Shown in pieces: positions 55,398 to 63,743 of a DNA stretch of 64,000 bases. The DNA comes from Phyllobacterium endophyticum. GTDB taxonomy: Bacteria > Pseudomonadota > Alphaproteobacteria > Rhizobiales > Rhizobiaceae. The notes under the pieces were generated by a model. That model worked only from the letters and a program-made list of their open reading frames with translations. It did not search any database and was not told the DNA's origin. How positions within the stretch are numbered: the stretch's first letter is position 1; every line of letters starts with the position of its first letter. The stretch lies in contig NZ_PGGN01000001.1 of the NCBI RefSeq assembly GCF_003010935.1, positions 1,550,001 through 1,614,000 of the forward strand. Direction: 5' to 3'. A program made the position numbers and the translations under genes.

Positions 55398-57206
55398 GTG
55401 CCGATCAACTCCGACACACAATCGAAAATTGCGGCGGGCTACACAAGCCTGTGCAGGCGCTGGGTCAGTCCGTCCGTCTCTGGTGCTGCCACCGGGCGTG
55501 ACGCGCGCATGGCCGGCGCCTTTCTCGGCATGCCGCTCATGCTTGCGATCGCCTTGATCAGCAGTCATTCGCTTGCCGGCGAACTTGACGTTACCTTGAG
55601 CGCCATCGCCGGTGCCCTTGCGCTTCCGATGATTTTTTGCGGCGCACTTTCAGTTTCGAAGAACAGCACATCGGTGGGCATGAGCGCACTGCTGGCCTAT
55701 TGCCTGTCTATTGCCGCAATCGGCGTCACCGCACCATCCACCAATTTGCTGCTATGGATCATGGCAGCGGCCGTTCCCCTTGAAGCCTGGTTCGTCTGCC
55801 GCAGTGAAAAATCCCTTCGCGTGGCTGGCGGTAGCGCAATTGCGGTGCTGGCGGCACTGCTGACCGCCGCATTGCCAGCGGGCGAAAGCGTTGGCCTGTC
55901 GCCTATCGCGCTCCTTGCTTCATTGTTCTATGTGGCGACACTCGTCGTCAGGACAAACAGCCCGTTCATGGCACGCGCCGCCGCCATCCGCCGCGATGAT
56001 CGCGTCGCCGATCTTGAGAGCGCTATCGACGGCGTTGTATTCAACCTGGGAACGAACGGGGCCATTCTTTCGCTTTCGGCCAAGGCGCAGGACCAGTTCG
56101 GAATCGCCCGCAATCTTCTGATCGGCACGCCGCTGCTCGAACGCGTGCACGTTTCCGATCGCGTGCAGTTCCTAAGCCTCCTGTCGGACATGAAGAACGG
56201 CGCTTCCAGTGCGGCCGCCGAGATCAAATTGCGCTGCGTCGGCCCCGGCGCGACAGCCAAACACGCCCATAGCGTCCGGTACGCCACTTATCGCCTGCAC
56301 GCGGTTCCCCACAGTGCCGGCGAGGGCTTCGTCGTCGTCGCCACGGACATCTCGCAGGCCGTTGCAGACCGCAACGCGCTGGTGATCGCACGCCGGGAGG
56401 TTGAAACCGCCGAGATTGCCAAGGGGCGCTTCCTTGCCTCGGTCAGCCACGAACTGCGCACGCCGCTCAACTCGATCATCGGTTTTTCCGATGTGCTGCT
56501 GCAGGAGATTTGCGGCAAGCTGCCCGACGGCCGCCAGCGCGAATACGTGGAGCTTGTCAACCAGTCGGGCAATCACCTGCTTTCCGTCGTCAACGCTATC
56601 CTTGACGTTTCGAAGATCGAGGCCGGTACCTATCCGATCTTCACCGAGAGCTTCGCCTTCAAGAATGCGGTCTCCATGGTGCACGACATGATGGCGCACC
56701 AGGCCTTGCAAAAAGGCGTGACACTTTGCGACCGCGTCAGCCCCCGCATCGGCAATGTCGTCGCCGACAGCCGCGCGATCAATCAGGTGCTGATCAACCT
56801 TGTTTCGAATGCAATCAAGTTCACCGAGAGCGGCGGCGTCGTCACCATCGATGCACTGATCGAAGACAACATGCTGGCGTTCTCCGTCAGCGATACGGGT
56901 ATCGGCATAGCCGAAAAAGACCTGAAGACATTGGGCCAGCCCTTCCGGCAGGTGCAGAACGATTATACCCGCAACCACGAAGGTACGGGGCTCGGCCTTG
57001 CGACGGTCAAGGGACTTGTCGGGCTGCATGACGGCGACCTCAAGATCAATAGTGTTCCAGGCCAGGGAACGGTTGTCGTCGTGCGTATTCCGCTGGATGG
57101 CCCGGTGATCGAGCTTTTTTCCGATGAACAAGAGAACGTCGTTGAATTCAAAATCGAGAGCGGTATCGAGGGAGGTTCCCATGCGGAAGCCCGTAAGTCG
57201 GCCTAG
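55398..57206 (+). CDS. Membrane sensor histidine kinase with PAS-like domain (PleC/DivJ class)
   Basis: About 602 residues if GTG 55398 is used (ggaag 7-8 bases upstream); the frame is open to 55149, with an ATG at 55320. Six to eight hydrophobic segments fill residues 35-200, followed by a PAS-like sensor (SAIDGVVFNLGTNGAILSLS) and a HisKA/ATPase core: FLASVSHELRTPLNSIIGFSD with the phospho-His, ADSRAINQVLINLVSNAIKF, VSDTGIGI, HEGTGLGLATVKGL. The core is of the cell-cycle kinase type found next to peptidoglycan genes in Rhizobiales. It overlaps the downstream peptidoglycan-binding protein gene by 26 bases. The exact orthologue (DivJ, PleC or other) is not certain. Confidence 0.85.
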   Translation: MPINSDTQSKIAAGYTSLCRRWVSPSVSGAATGRDARMAGAFLGMPLMLAIALISSHSLAGELDVTLSAIAGALALPMIFCGALSVSKNSTSVGMSALLAYCLSIAAIGVTAPSTNLLLWIMAAAVPLEAWFVCRSEKSLRVAGGSAIAVLAALLTAALPAGESVGLSPIALLASLFYVATLVVRTNSPFMARAAAIRRDDRVADLESAIDGVVFNLGTNGAILSLSAKAQDQFGIARNLLIGTPLLERVHVSDRVQFLSLLSDMKNGASSAAAEIKLRCVGPGATAKHAHSVRYATYRLHAVPHSAGEGFVVVATDISQAVADRNALVIARREVETAEIAKGRFLASVSHELRTPLNSIIGFSDVLLQEICGKLPDGRQREYVELVNQSGNHLLSVVNAILDVSKIEAGTYPIFTESFAFKNAVSMVHDMMAHQALQKGVTLCDRVSPRIGNVVADSRAINQVLINLVSNAIKFTESGGVVTIDALIEDNMLAFSVSDTGIGIAEKDLKTLGQPFRQVQNDYTRNHEGTGLGLATVKGLVGLHDGDLKINSVPGQGTVVVVRIPLDGPVIELFSDEQENVVEFKIESGIEGGSHAEARKSA

Positions 57207-58059
57207 CACCAGCAGACGGCGTGCTCCGAGACGCGGCAGGTTCGCTGCGGCTTTCTTCGCCACGGCCGCGCTTATCGTCAGCAACCCCGGCATTGCCGGC
57301 GGCACGACGGCCTTCGTGGTCACGGTCGGTTTCATATCCGCCAACGCATTGTGGTATCAACCGCACGTGCACGAGGGCGTGTTCTTTCGCACCCGCCCGG
57401 AACTCGTCTTCAAGCCGGTCAGGCAGGACAGCGCCTCGCTGCAGGGGAACGCGCCGAAGGCACAGCCAGCCGATGCACCCATTCGCAAGGTAAAATCAGT
57501 TCCCGTCCCGCAGCCGAACCCGGATCCGATAGCTGCCGCAATCAATGGCGATCCGGTCCTCGCGCCCGGCGGCGATCCGGAAGTGGCCAAGTTGCAGCAA
57601 AAACTGCTGGCGCTTGGGTTCTATAGCGGCACTGTCGACGGGATATCGGGCAAGGGCACGCGAGCCGCCATCGACGCCTATCGCAAGGCAACCGCTGCCA
57701 TGGGCATCGAACCTGAGCAGGCTGTCGACAATGCCAGCGAAACCACCGCAAGCATTGCCGTGCCGGAGAAGAAGCCGGAGCCCTCCGCCGAAAAGGCGAC
57801 TATCCAAAAGGTCTCGACCAGCCCGTCGCAGGCCGATATCTCTTCGCCAAGCGCTGGCCAGTTGCAACCGGCTGACATCGTGCGGGTTCAGGCCGGGCTG
57901 CGTGCCTTCGGCAATGACATGGTCGAGATCGACGGCAAGGTGGGCACCTCCACCAAGAGCGCCGTAAGCGAGTTCCAGAAGCTGTTCCGCCTGCCCGTAA
58001 CAGGCGAGCCGGACCAAAAGTTGCTCGCCAAGATGCAGGAAATAGGTTTAATAAACTGA
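57181..58059 (+). CDS. Peptidoglycan-binding (PG_binding_1) membrane protein
   Basis: About 292 residues from ATG 57181 with ggagg upstream, inside the end of the kinase gene. A basic N-terminus leads into a transmembrane helix (AAAFFATAALIVSNPGIAGG). Two peptidoglycan-binding repeats follow (VAKLQQKLLALGFYSGTVDGISGKGTRAAIDAYR and VQAGLRAFGNDMVEIDGKVGTSTKSAVSEFQ), joined by a Pro/Ser-rich linker. It should reach into the cell wall. The overlap with the kinase gene suggests the two work together, for example coupling wall state to signalling, but that is inference. Confidence 0.87.
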   Translation: MRKPVSRPSTSRRRAPRRGRFAAAFFATAALIVSNPGIAGGTTAFVVTVGFISANALWYQPHVHEGVFFRTRPELVFKPVRQDSASLQGNAPKAQPADAPIRKVKSVPVPQPNPDPIAAAINGDPVLAPGGDPEVAKLQQKLLALGFYSGTVDGISGKGTRAAIDAYRKATAAMGIEPEQAVDNASETTASIAVPEKKPEPSAEKATIQKVSTSPSQADISSPSAGQLQPADIVRVQAGLRAFGNDMVEIDGKVGTSTKSAVSEFQKLFRLPVTGEPDQKLLAKMQEIGLIN

Positions 58060-58068
58060 ATTCGGCCC

Positions 58069-58115
58069 ATGATGGCCTGCAAATGGCGTTTTTCTGCGCT
58101 CCGGTGTTTAAAACC
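58069..58115. repeat. Dispersed repeat, copy 1 (second copy near 59693-59740)
   Basis: The stretch catgatggcctgcaaatggc and its continuation (tttttctgcgctccggtg) resembles catggcggcctgcaaacggc and continuation (acttttctgtgcttccggtg) at about 59693-59740. Both lie between genes, so a dispersed intergenic repeat is likely. Confidence 0.4.
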
Positions 58116-58210
58116 ATGAATTTGGCAAAGACGCTAAATTCAGGATAATCCTTTTTCTCCTACCAGGGAGATAATCGGCATCGACTGAATCTCCCAGAGA
58201 GAGAAACCGC

Positions 58211-58558
58211 ATGCGCCTGACATCTGAGTTCTGGGTCTCCGCGTTGATGCGTCGTGTCAACGGCACCGGCGCGTTTGCAGCGCTGAGCAACAAGGGTGCG
58301 GCGGAGGCCGGTGCCATCTTTATCAAGTTCCGCAATGGCGACGGGAGCTATGATCTGTTCGGCCCGGCGCCGCAGATGGCCTATGACGAGACGAAACCGG
58401 GCGAGCGGCTTTTCACGCCCTTGAAGGCTGGCGTGGCCGAAATGGAGATCAATGACGATCTGGAAAAGCAGAAGCGCTGGGATCGGGATTTGTGGATCGT
58501 CGAGATCGAGGACTATCGCGGGGATCGTTCGGAGTTGTTCCCGGTGGCTGACGATTGA
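58211..58558 (+). CDS. DUF1491 family protein
   Basis: The 115-residue protein starts at ATG 58211 behind agagagagaaa. It has the DUF1491 pattern: LTSEFWVSALMRRVNGTGAFAAL, GAAEAGAIFIKFRNGDGSYDLFGPAPQ, WDRDLWIVEIED. It is small, cytosolic, of unknown function and conserved in alphaproteobacteria. It is convergent with the DUF2336 gene, whose stop lies 3 bases beyond. Confidence 0.9.
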   Translation: MRLTSEFWVSALMRRVNGTGAFAALSNKGAAEAGAIFIKFRNGDGSYDLFGPAPQMAYDETKPGERLFTPLKAGVAEMEINDDLEKQKRWDRDLWIVEIEDYRGDRSELFPVADD

Positions 58559-58560
58559 AC

Positions 58561-59526
58561 CTAGGAAACCTTGCGGGCTCCTTTTTCGAAATCGGCTGCC
58601 ATCTCGCGCAGTTTCTGCCGCAATTTCTGCGAATTCTCCCGTACTTTCCAGCGCTCGACGGTCGCTTGCGCCTTATCCTTGTCGATTTGCCGATAGGATT
58701 GCACGAAGAGCCGCAATGAGTGCAGATCCTTGTGCACGAGGCCAAACAGGCCTGTGAGGACAAGATGTGCAGCTTCGGCAGACAGACCAAGTGACGCCAG
58801 CGCTATCGTCAATTCGGCATTGAGGCCGTGGCCGATGATGCGTTTCGCGCTGTCGGGATCAAGCGCGAGCGCTCTCGCAAACTCCTGCTCGAACAATGCG
58901 GTCTGGTCGAGAAGAGCCGCATCGACGAGATGTTCGGCCAGCGCCTGATCACCGGAGAAGCCTTTATCGCTATCGCGCATCAAAGCCTTGAGCGCCTCAC
59001 GCGTTTCACGCAAACGAGGCGATTCCTGTGTGGGGAGGGCATCTTGCATGTCAGTCTCTCCGCTGTGGACGGAATTCGATCGAAGCGCCAGTGCACGTTC
59101 AATCGCCGGATCGTTAAACCCGTGCAGGACGCGCAGAAGTTCTGGATCGTCGATATCGCGCCGTGCGATGGCCCGGGCGTGGCCAAGTCCCTTACGGTCG
59201 ATAATGCCGATCAGGTCTGAGGGATCAAGGACGGGCGAGCGCAACAACAATGGCGCGGATATATCCACTTCGTCTTCGGCAAGCGCGACGATGAGCCGTT
59301 TCGGCGCATGCGAAAATTCGGAAAGTGCGGCTGCTGCATGGCGCCGCACGCGCTGCGATGCCAGAGCGAGCAGGGGAACCGCGAGATCCTCAAGCTGCTG
59401 CGCATCGCTCTTTGCCGGTCTTGCGACACAGCAGAAGGCGGTAATCGACGCGGTCAGGAGATCGTCAGCCTTGCTGCCGCTACTGCGGTCTTCAAGCGCC
59501 CGAAACTCAGGATACTTCACGAACAC
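58561..59526 (-). CDS. DUF2336 family protein
   Basis: The 321-residue protein is all-helical with HEAT-like repeats (VPLLALASQRVRRHAAAALSEF, VIVALAEDEVDISAPLLLRSPVLDPSDLIGI). That is the pattern of DUF2336, a family common in alphaproteobacteria. No catalytic motif is visible, so it is probably a protein-interaction scaffold. Its start faces a CtrA-like site (59582-59598). Confidence 0.82.
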   Translation of the reverse strand: MFVKYPEFRALEDRSSGSKADDLLTASITAFCCVARPAKSDAQQLEDLAVPLLALASQRVRRHAAAALSEFSHAPKRLIVALAEDEVDISAPLLLRSPVLDPSDLIGIIDRKGLGHARAIARRDIDDPELLRVLHGFNDPAIERALALRSNSVHSGETDMQDALPTQESPRLRETREALKALMRDSDKGFSGDQALAEHLVDAALLDQTALFEQEFARALALDPDSAKRIIGHGLNAELTIALASLGLSAEAAHLVLTGLFGLVHKDLHSLRLFVQSYRQIDKDKAQATVERWKVRENSQKLRQKLREMAADFEKGARKVS

Positions 59527-59581
59527 AACTCCACGAGACGCAGTACGACATTAAGCGACGACTAAAATTAGCCGCGAAGCG

Positions 59582-59598
59582 TTAGCAACCCGTTAACC
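59582..59598. promoter_or_regulatory. CtrA-like binding site
   Basis: The sequence ttag-caacccg-ttaacc fits the CtrA consensus TTAA-N7-TTAACC with one mismatch. It sits 56 bases upstream of the DUF2336 start on the minus strand. A single site seen by eye is weak evidence. Confidence 0.35.
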
Positions 59599-59820
59599 AT
59601 CGGCATGTCTAATGAAATTATGGCGCAAATCGTGCGCGCGTAAGCATCGGCGTATCAAGGAAATCAACGAACTCGGATGCGTTGATATTCACGCCATGGC
59701 GGCCTGCAAACGGCACTTTTCTGTGCTTCCGGTGCTCAAGTACTTCAAGTACGCTCCGGTTCCCGAAAACCACCGTTTACGCCTCGTCATGATCGCGAAT
59801 TTCGACACATCCTAAAACGG

Positions 59821-60021
59821 ATGGACGATATGGGGTTTGTCATCACATTTCCAGGCAGCGCAACCAGGCGCCGCCCCGTTTCAGATGCCAAGCGGCAGAC
59901 AAGTGCCGAAATCATGATATTCACCGGCGTACGTTACGAGCGCTATGCGCAGGAAGCTCCAAAGCGCAACAAGCCAAAATCCCAGCACCGATACTTTGAC
60001 AGGGTGCCGCAGCCCGGCTGA
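59821..60021 (+). CDS. Small basic protein of unknown function
   Basis: The 66-residue protein (or 63 from ATG 59830) reads MGFVITFPGSATRRRPVSDA ... EIMIFTGVRYERY and is Arg/Lys-rich, with no signal peptide. The compact start and the segment before ERY look like real protein, and similar short proteins occur in rhizobia as far as I recall. No clear ribosome-binding site is present. Confidence 0.45.
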   Translation: MDDMGFVITFPGSATRRRPVSDAKRQTSAEIMIFTGVRYERYAQEAPKRNKPKSQHRYFDRVPQPG

Positions 60022-60045
60022 TCCGCTTGCCCAAGGCGCGCTTTT

Positions 60046-60591
60046 TCAGAGCAGCGGAGTACAGCTCGCGCTCTTCAGGAAGCCATCGACCTGCTCTTCC
60101 CAGGAAGCGTCCGGCACGAAACTGCGGATGACGACAAAGCCCTCCGTCAAGTCCGCTTCGATGAGGACGGAATTGGCTGCCGCGGCCGGTTTGGTCTTGT
60201 TGAGTTCGATCATCTGCAGAGGTGTCGCGATGACCAGATCGAGTTGATCGGCTATCGCCGTGCGGTCGTTGATGGAATAGAGGTTCTCGCCTTGCCGGTT
60301 ATAGACGGAGACAGACCAGTATGGCGTGGTGCCGATGCCGGTAATATGCGCAGGCAGGTCCTCGATGTCGAACCGGCAGGCGGTCGCCCGGAACAGCGGG
60401 TCAAGGGCGAGCGGAACCGTGCCGGGAACCGCCTGCGGCGTCACTCGATGGAACCGCCAGTCCTCGCCATAGGCTGAGATTCGCGACCACGCGTTGCGAT
60501 CCGAATAATAGGGTACCAGCAGCACGACCGCGATGTGAACGAGGCCCGCACCGATGAGACCGACCAACAGGGCGCGAAAGAGCTTAGCCAT
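60046..60591 (-). CDS. DUF1254-type membrane protein
   Basis: The 181-residue protein has an N-terminal transmembrane helix (LLVGLIGAGLVHIAVVLLVPYY) and a periplasmic domain with RISAYGEDWRFHRVTP, DPLFRATACRFDI and TPYWSVSVYNRQGENLYSINDR. This resembles DUF1254, which is often paired with DUF1214. The start overlaps the end of the upstream DUF1214 gene by 8 bases, so they are co-translated. The function is unknown. Confidence 0.8.
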   Translation of the reverse strand: MAKLFRALLVGLIGAGLVHIAVVLLVPYYSDRNAWSRISAYGEDWRFHRVTPQAVPGTVPLALDPLFRATACRFDIEDLPAHITGIGTTPYWSVSVYNRQGENLYSINDRTAIADQLDLVIATPLQMIELNKTKPAAAANSVLIEADLTEGFVVIRSFVPDASWEEQVDGFLKSASCTPLL

Positions 60592-61168
60592 CGCAGCCGG
60601 TCCTCATGATCGCCGGAAAGGTCATGTCGACGAGGCCAGAATTGCTGCCGACGGGTGTGTCGTAGAGCGTCAAGACCAGAACCATCCGTCCAGCACCCGC
60701 AGTGGCCAACCAATTTCCCGGTTGTGCCTTGGGTGAAACTAGAACCACGAACTGTCCGTCGCCCTGGCGGAATATCTGCCTTGAATGCAGCGCAGGCAGC
60801 CTGTTCATGCCGGGGGTGAGCGGGATGAGGGATCGGTCGGCCGCATAGAGGGTCCAGAAACGGGAATTCGGGCTGTTCCCCTTGATGGTGTAGGAACAAC
60901 GCCTGTCGAGCGCCCGTCCTTGTTCATCGCTATAGGCGTAGAAGGCGAGGCCCTCGGCTGAACCGAGCGGAAAGGCACCCTCGCGCGCCGCGCGCGCCTT
61001 GGCATAGGGATCGGAAAGCGGTGTTCCAGCCTCTGGATGGCCGGTCCATTGGCCGACAGTCAGAGCGCCGAACCCATCGAAACGGTTTACCGCATACCAG
61101 GCGCTCAGCGTGCCACCGCCGACGGCAATCACAAGCGCAAGACAAGCGAGGAGAACATTTCGAAGCAT
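60584..61168 (-). CDS. DUF1214-type membrane protein
   Basis: About 194 residues from ATG 61168; a TTG at 61204 is in frame. An N-terminal transmembrane helix (LRNVLLACLALVIAVGGGTLSAWY) precedes a domain with FYAYSDEQGRALDRRCSYTI, RFWTLYAADRSLIP and QFVVLVSPKAQPGNWLAT, typical of DUF1214. It is the first gene of a pair with DUF1254. In many bacteria these two domains are fused in one secreted protein; here they are separate and membrane-anchored, as usual for rhizobia. Confidence 0.82.
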   Translation of the reverse strand: MLRNVLLACLALVIAVGGGTLSAWYAVNRFDGFGALTVGQWTGHPEAGTPLSDPYAKARAAREGAFPLGSAEGLAFYAYSDEQGRALDRRCSYTIKGNSPNSRFWTLYAADRSLIPLTPGMNRLPALHSRQIFRQGDGQFVVLVSPKAQPGNWLATAGAGRMVLVLTLYDTPVGSNSGLVDMTFPAIMRTGCDG

Positions 61169-61204
61169 GGAATCAGGAGTACACGCGAGTACCGTTGCAC
61201 GCAA

Positions 61205-63358
61205 TCAAAGCGCGGACACTTTGGCGGGGAGGATCGGCAGTTTGAGCTGCGGAGCCGCTTTGAGTGCCTGGCCGATGTCGCGCACTGCCGCAGCGGTGGC
61301 CCCAGAGAGTGGCCGCGGCCGCTCTTCCGCCTTCAATACATCGTCGTCAACTGCCGTGGTATCGGCCTTTGCTGCCGCGACCTTGTCCTGTTTGGGCAAG
61401 GCCGGGTCGATGCCCGGAATGGCCTTCAGGTCGATATTCTGATGTGCGTAGTTCATGAACCGCTGCCACGTCATGGCCGGAAGAGTGCCGCCGGTCAGTT
61501 CCTTGGTCGGCGTAAAGTTGTCATTGCCGAACCAGACGGCTGCCGTGAAATTGCCGGTGAAGCCGACGAACCACGCGTCGCGATAGCTTTGCGTGGTGCC
61601 TGTCTTGCCGGCCGCACGGGTCATCGGCAGCGCTGCCCGTCGGCCTGTGCCCCATTCCGGCACCTGCGACAGCATGATGTTCATATTGTCGGCGGCCGCC
61701 GCTGAGAGAACCCGGTGCGGCTTGGCGCCGTCCTTCTTCCAATCCCAGAGAAGATCGCCGTTCTGGTTGAGGATCTGCGTAAAAGGATGGCGCAGGCCCG
61801 CGATACCGCCAGTGGCGAAGACGTTGTAACCGGTTGCCTGGTCCATGACGGTCATGCCCGATGTCCCGAGAACCATGGTTTTGTGCGAGCTGATCGGCGA
61901 CTCGACGCCGAACGCCTTGGTCAGGGCCACGATCGGCGCTGTCGTCAGATAGTCCTTGGCAAGACGCACCGGCACGGTGTTGATGGATTTGACGAGCGCC
62001 GTGGTCAGGTCGATCTTTCCAAGATATTGGCGCGAATAATTCTGCGGTGACCAGTTGCCCCAGGAAACGGCCCCGCCAGAAACCAGCGTCTTCGGGGTCA
62101 TGCCTTTTTCCATGGCGGCGGCATAGACATAGGGCTTGAAAGACGAGCCTGCCTGCCTGAGCGCCGCCGTGGCGCGGTTGAACTGGCTTTCGCCATAATC
62201 ACGACCGCCAACGATCGCCCGTACGGCGCCGTTGTTTTCCAGAACGACGATAGCAGCCTGCGTGACGTGATATTCCTTGCCGAACTGGCGAAGATGGTAT
62301 TCCGCCGATTCTTCGGCTGCCTTCTGTATGCCGGTGTCGAGCGTGGTGCGGACGACGAGCGTGTGCGTCGGCATTTTCTGCGCAACTTTCTTGACCTCGT
62401 CGAACGTCCAGTCGAGGAAATAGTCCGGACTTTCCGAACGGCCGCGGTCAACCACCGTGGCCGGGTTGCGGCGTGCGCCAACGACCTGGCCCTCGGTCAT
62501 CAATCCGCCCTGGACGAGATTGGACAGAACCACGTTGGCGCGTGCGCGCGCCGCCGGCAGATTGACGTGCGGTGCATATTTCGCCGGAGCCTTGAAGAGG
62601 CCCGCCAGCATCGCGGCTTCGGCGAGGTTGACGTCCTTGACGCTCTTGCCGAAGTAGAATTCGGAGGCAGCAGCGATGCCGAATGTTCCGCCGCCCATGT
62701 ACGCCCGGTCGAGATATGTCTGGAGAATTTCCTTCTTGCTCAGATTGCTTTCGAGCCAGAGCGCGAGAAATGCTTCCTTGATCTTGCGGTCGATGCTGCG
62801 TTCATTGGTGAGAAACAGGTTCTTCGCCAACTGCTGTGTAATGGTCGAGCCACCCTGGACGACGGAATTGGCGCGAAGGTTCTCGGTCATCGCGCGTGAC
62901 AGACCGAGGAAATCAATGCCGAAATGGTCGAAGAAACGCCGGTCTTCCGTCGCGAGAACCGCTTTGATGACGTGGTCAGGCAATTCATCGATTGGCACGG
63001 CGCTGCGATGCAGGATGCCGCGCTGGCCGATTTCGTTGCCATAGCGATCAAGAAAGGTGACGGCGAAATCGTCGCGAGTACGCCAGTTCTTGTCAGTCTC
63101 GTGAAAGGCCGGAATCGCCAGCGTAAGCATCACGACCGATCCCGCGGTGCCCCATGTGAAGCCTTCACCAAGAACTTCGAAGATCGCCCTCCGCCAGCCC
63201 GTGACATGGAAGCGCCGAAAGAAAATGGTGGTATCTTCCCAGAATTCCGCTAGCCGGAACCGGGTTTCGTAGAGGGTAGAGTCGATCCAGGCATCAAGCC
63301 CCAGCAGCGGCGAGACCTTGAATCGCTTGCGTTCTTTGTCTGGCCCTGGCTCATCCAT
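61205..63358 (-). CDS. Bifunctional penicillin-binding protein (class A, PBP1a-like)
   Basis: The 717-residue protein has a cytoplasmic N-terminus, one transmembrane helix (about residues 68-85) and a glycosyltransferase 51 domain (TEDRRFFDHFGIDF with catalytic Glu138, GGSTITQQLAKNLFL, RKIKEAFLALWLE). The transpeptidase domain has nucleophile Ser in GSSFKPYVYAAAME, a KSINTVPVRL segment with the SxN-type motif, and AGKTGTTQSYRDAWFVGFTG. It polymerises and cross-links peptidoglycan at the inner membrane. The C-terminal 60 residues are Lys/Ala-rich and probably disordered. Confidence 0.93.
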   Translation of the reverse strand: MDEPGPDKERKRFKVSPLLGLDAWIDSTLYETRFRLAEFWEDTTIFFRRFHVTGWRRAIFEVLGEGFTWGTAGSVVMLTLAIPAFHETDKNWRTRDDFAVTFLDRYGNEIGQRGILHRSAVPIDELPDHVIKAVLATEDRRFFDHFGIDFLGLSRAMTENLRANSVVQGGSTITQQLAKNLFLTNERSIDRKIKEAFLALWLESNLSKKEILQTYLDRAYMGGGTFGIAAASEFYFGKSVKDVNLAEAAMLAGLFKAPAKYAPHVNLPAARARANVVLSNLVQGGLMTEGQVVGARRNPATVVDRGRSESPDYFLDWTFDEVKKVAQKMPTHTLVVRTTLDTGIQKAAEESAEYHLRQFGKEYHVTQAAIVVLENNGAVRAIVGGRDYGESQFNRATAALRQAGSSFKPYVYAAAMEKGMTPKTLVSGGAVSWGNWSPQNYSRQYLGKIDLTTALVKSINTVPVRLAKDYLTTAPIVALTKAFGVESPISSHKTMVLGTSGMTVMDQATGYNVFATGGIAGLRHPFTQILNQNGDLLWDWKKDGAKPHRVLSAAAADNMNIMLSQVPEWGTGRRAALPMTRAAGKTGTTQSYRDAWFVGFTGNFTAAVWFGNDNFTPTKELTGGTLPAMTWQRFMNYAHQNIDLKAIPGIDPALPKQDKVAAAKADTTAVDDDVLKAEERPRPLSGATAAAVRDIGQALKAAPQLKLPILPAKVSAL

Positions 63359-63512
63359 AAACTTCTTTGCCTGCCCTGTCGTCAGCCATATCTCCAGAGA
63401 GATATGGTGTAGCCGATTACGCTTAACAGCTTCTGAAGGCGGCTGCTGACGCGTTTATTCGGCCTTTCCGTCCCAGAAGAAGAGTAGCGCCTTTTTTCAT
63501 AGTGCAAAAGGG

Positions 63513-63743
63513 GCAGCGGTCGCATTGTCCATCGACCGCAGGAAAACAGTTGTTACGCAATGAGAGATCGACCTTACCATTGAGGGAGACAGAATAATTG
63601 TGACCAGACATATTGAATATCCAAGATATGATCTGGATGACATGCTGGCACAGTGTGATTTCTCGGTTCACGCTCAGACGAAGAACAAGCCTGGCTGGAC
63701 ATGCCATCTGCCGGGGAGGGAATATCTGAGTGAATCGTGGTGA
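63513..63743 (+). pseudogene. MazE/PemI-type antitoxin gene with disrupted N-terminal half
   Basis: The intact part is a 47-residue frame (GTG 63600 to stop 63743): RHIEYPRYDLDDMLAQCD ... PGREYLSESW. It matches the toxin-neutralising C-terminal half of MazE/PemI antitoxins. In the same frame upstream, 63567-63599 encodes IDLTIEGDRII, a typical end of the AbrB/SpoVT DNA-binding fold. Further upstream the rest of that fold can be read only by changing frame twice: AAVAL at 63513-63527, one extra base, PSTAGKQLLRNE at 63529-63564, two extra bases, then IDLTIEG. This suggests a damaged full-length antitoxin, or sequencing errors. The toxin gene overlaps its end by 14 bases. Confidence 0.65.

Noticed and set aside
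56172-57344. A 390-codon open frame on the minus strand
   Set aside because: It is antisense to the histidine kinase core, with no domain match.
59612-59815. A 67-codon open frame before the small gene at 59821
   Set aside because: It runs through the dispersed repeat copy, has no ribosome-binding site and no recognisable features.
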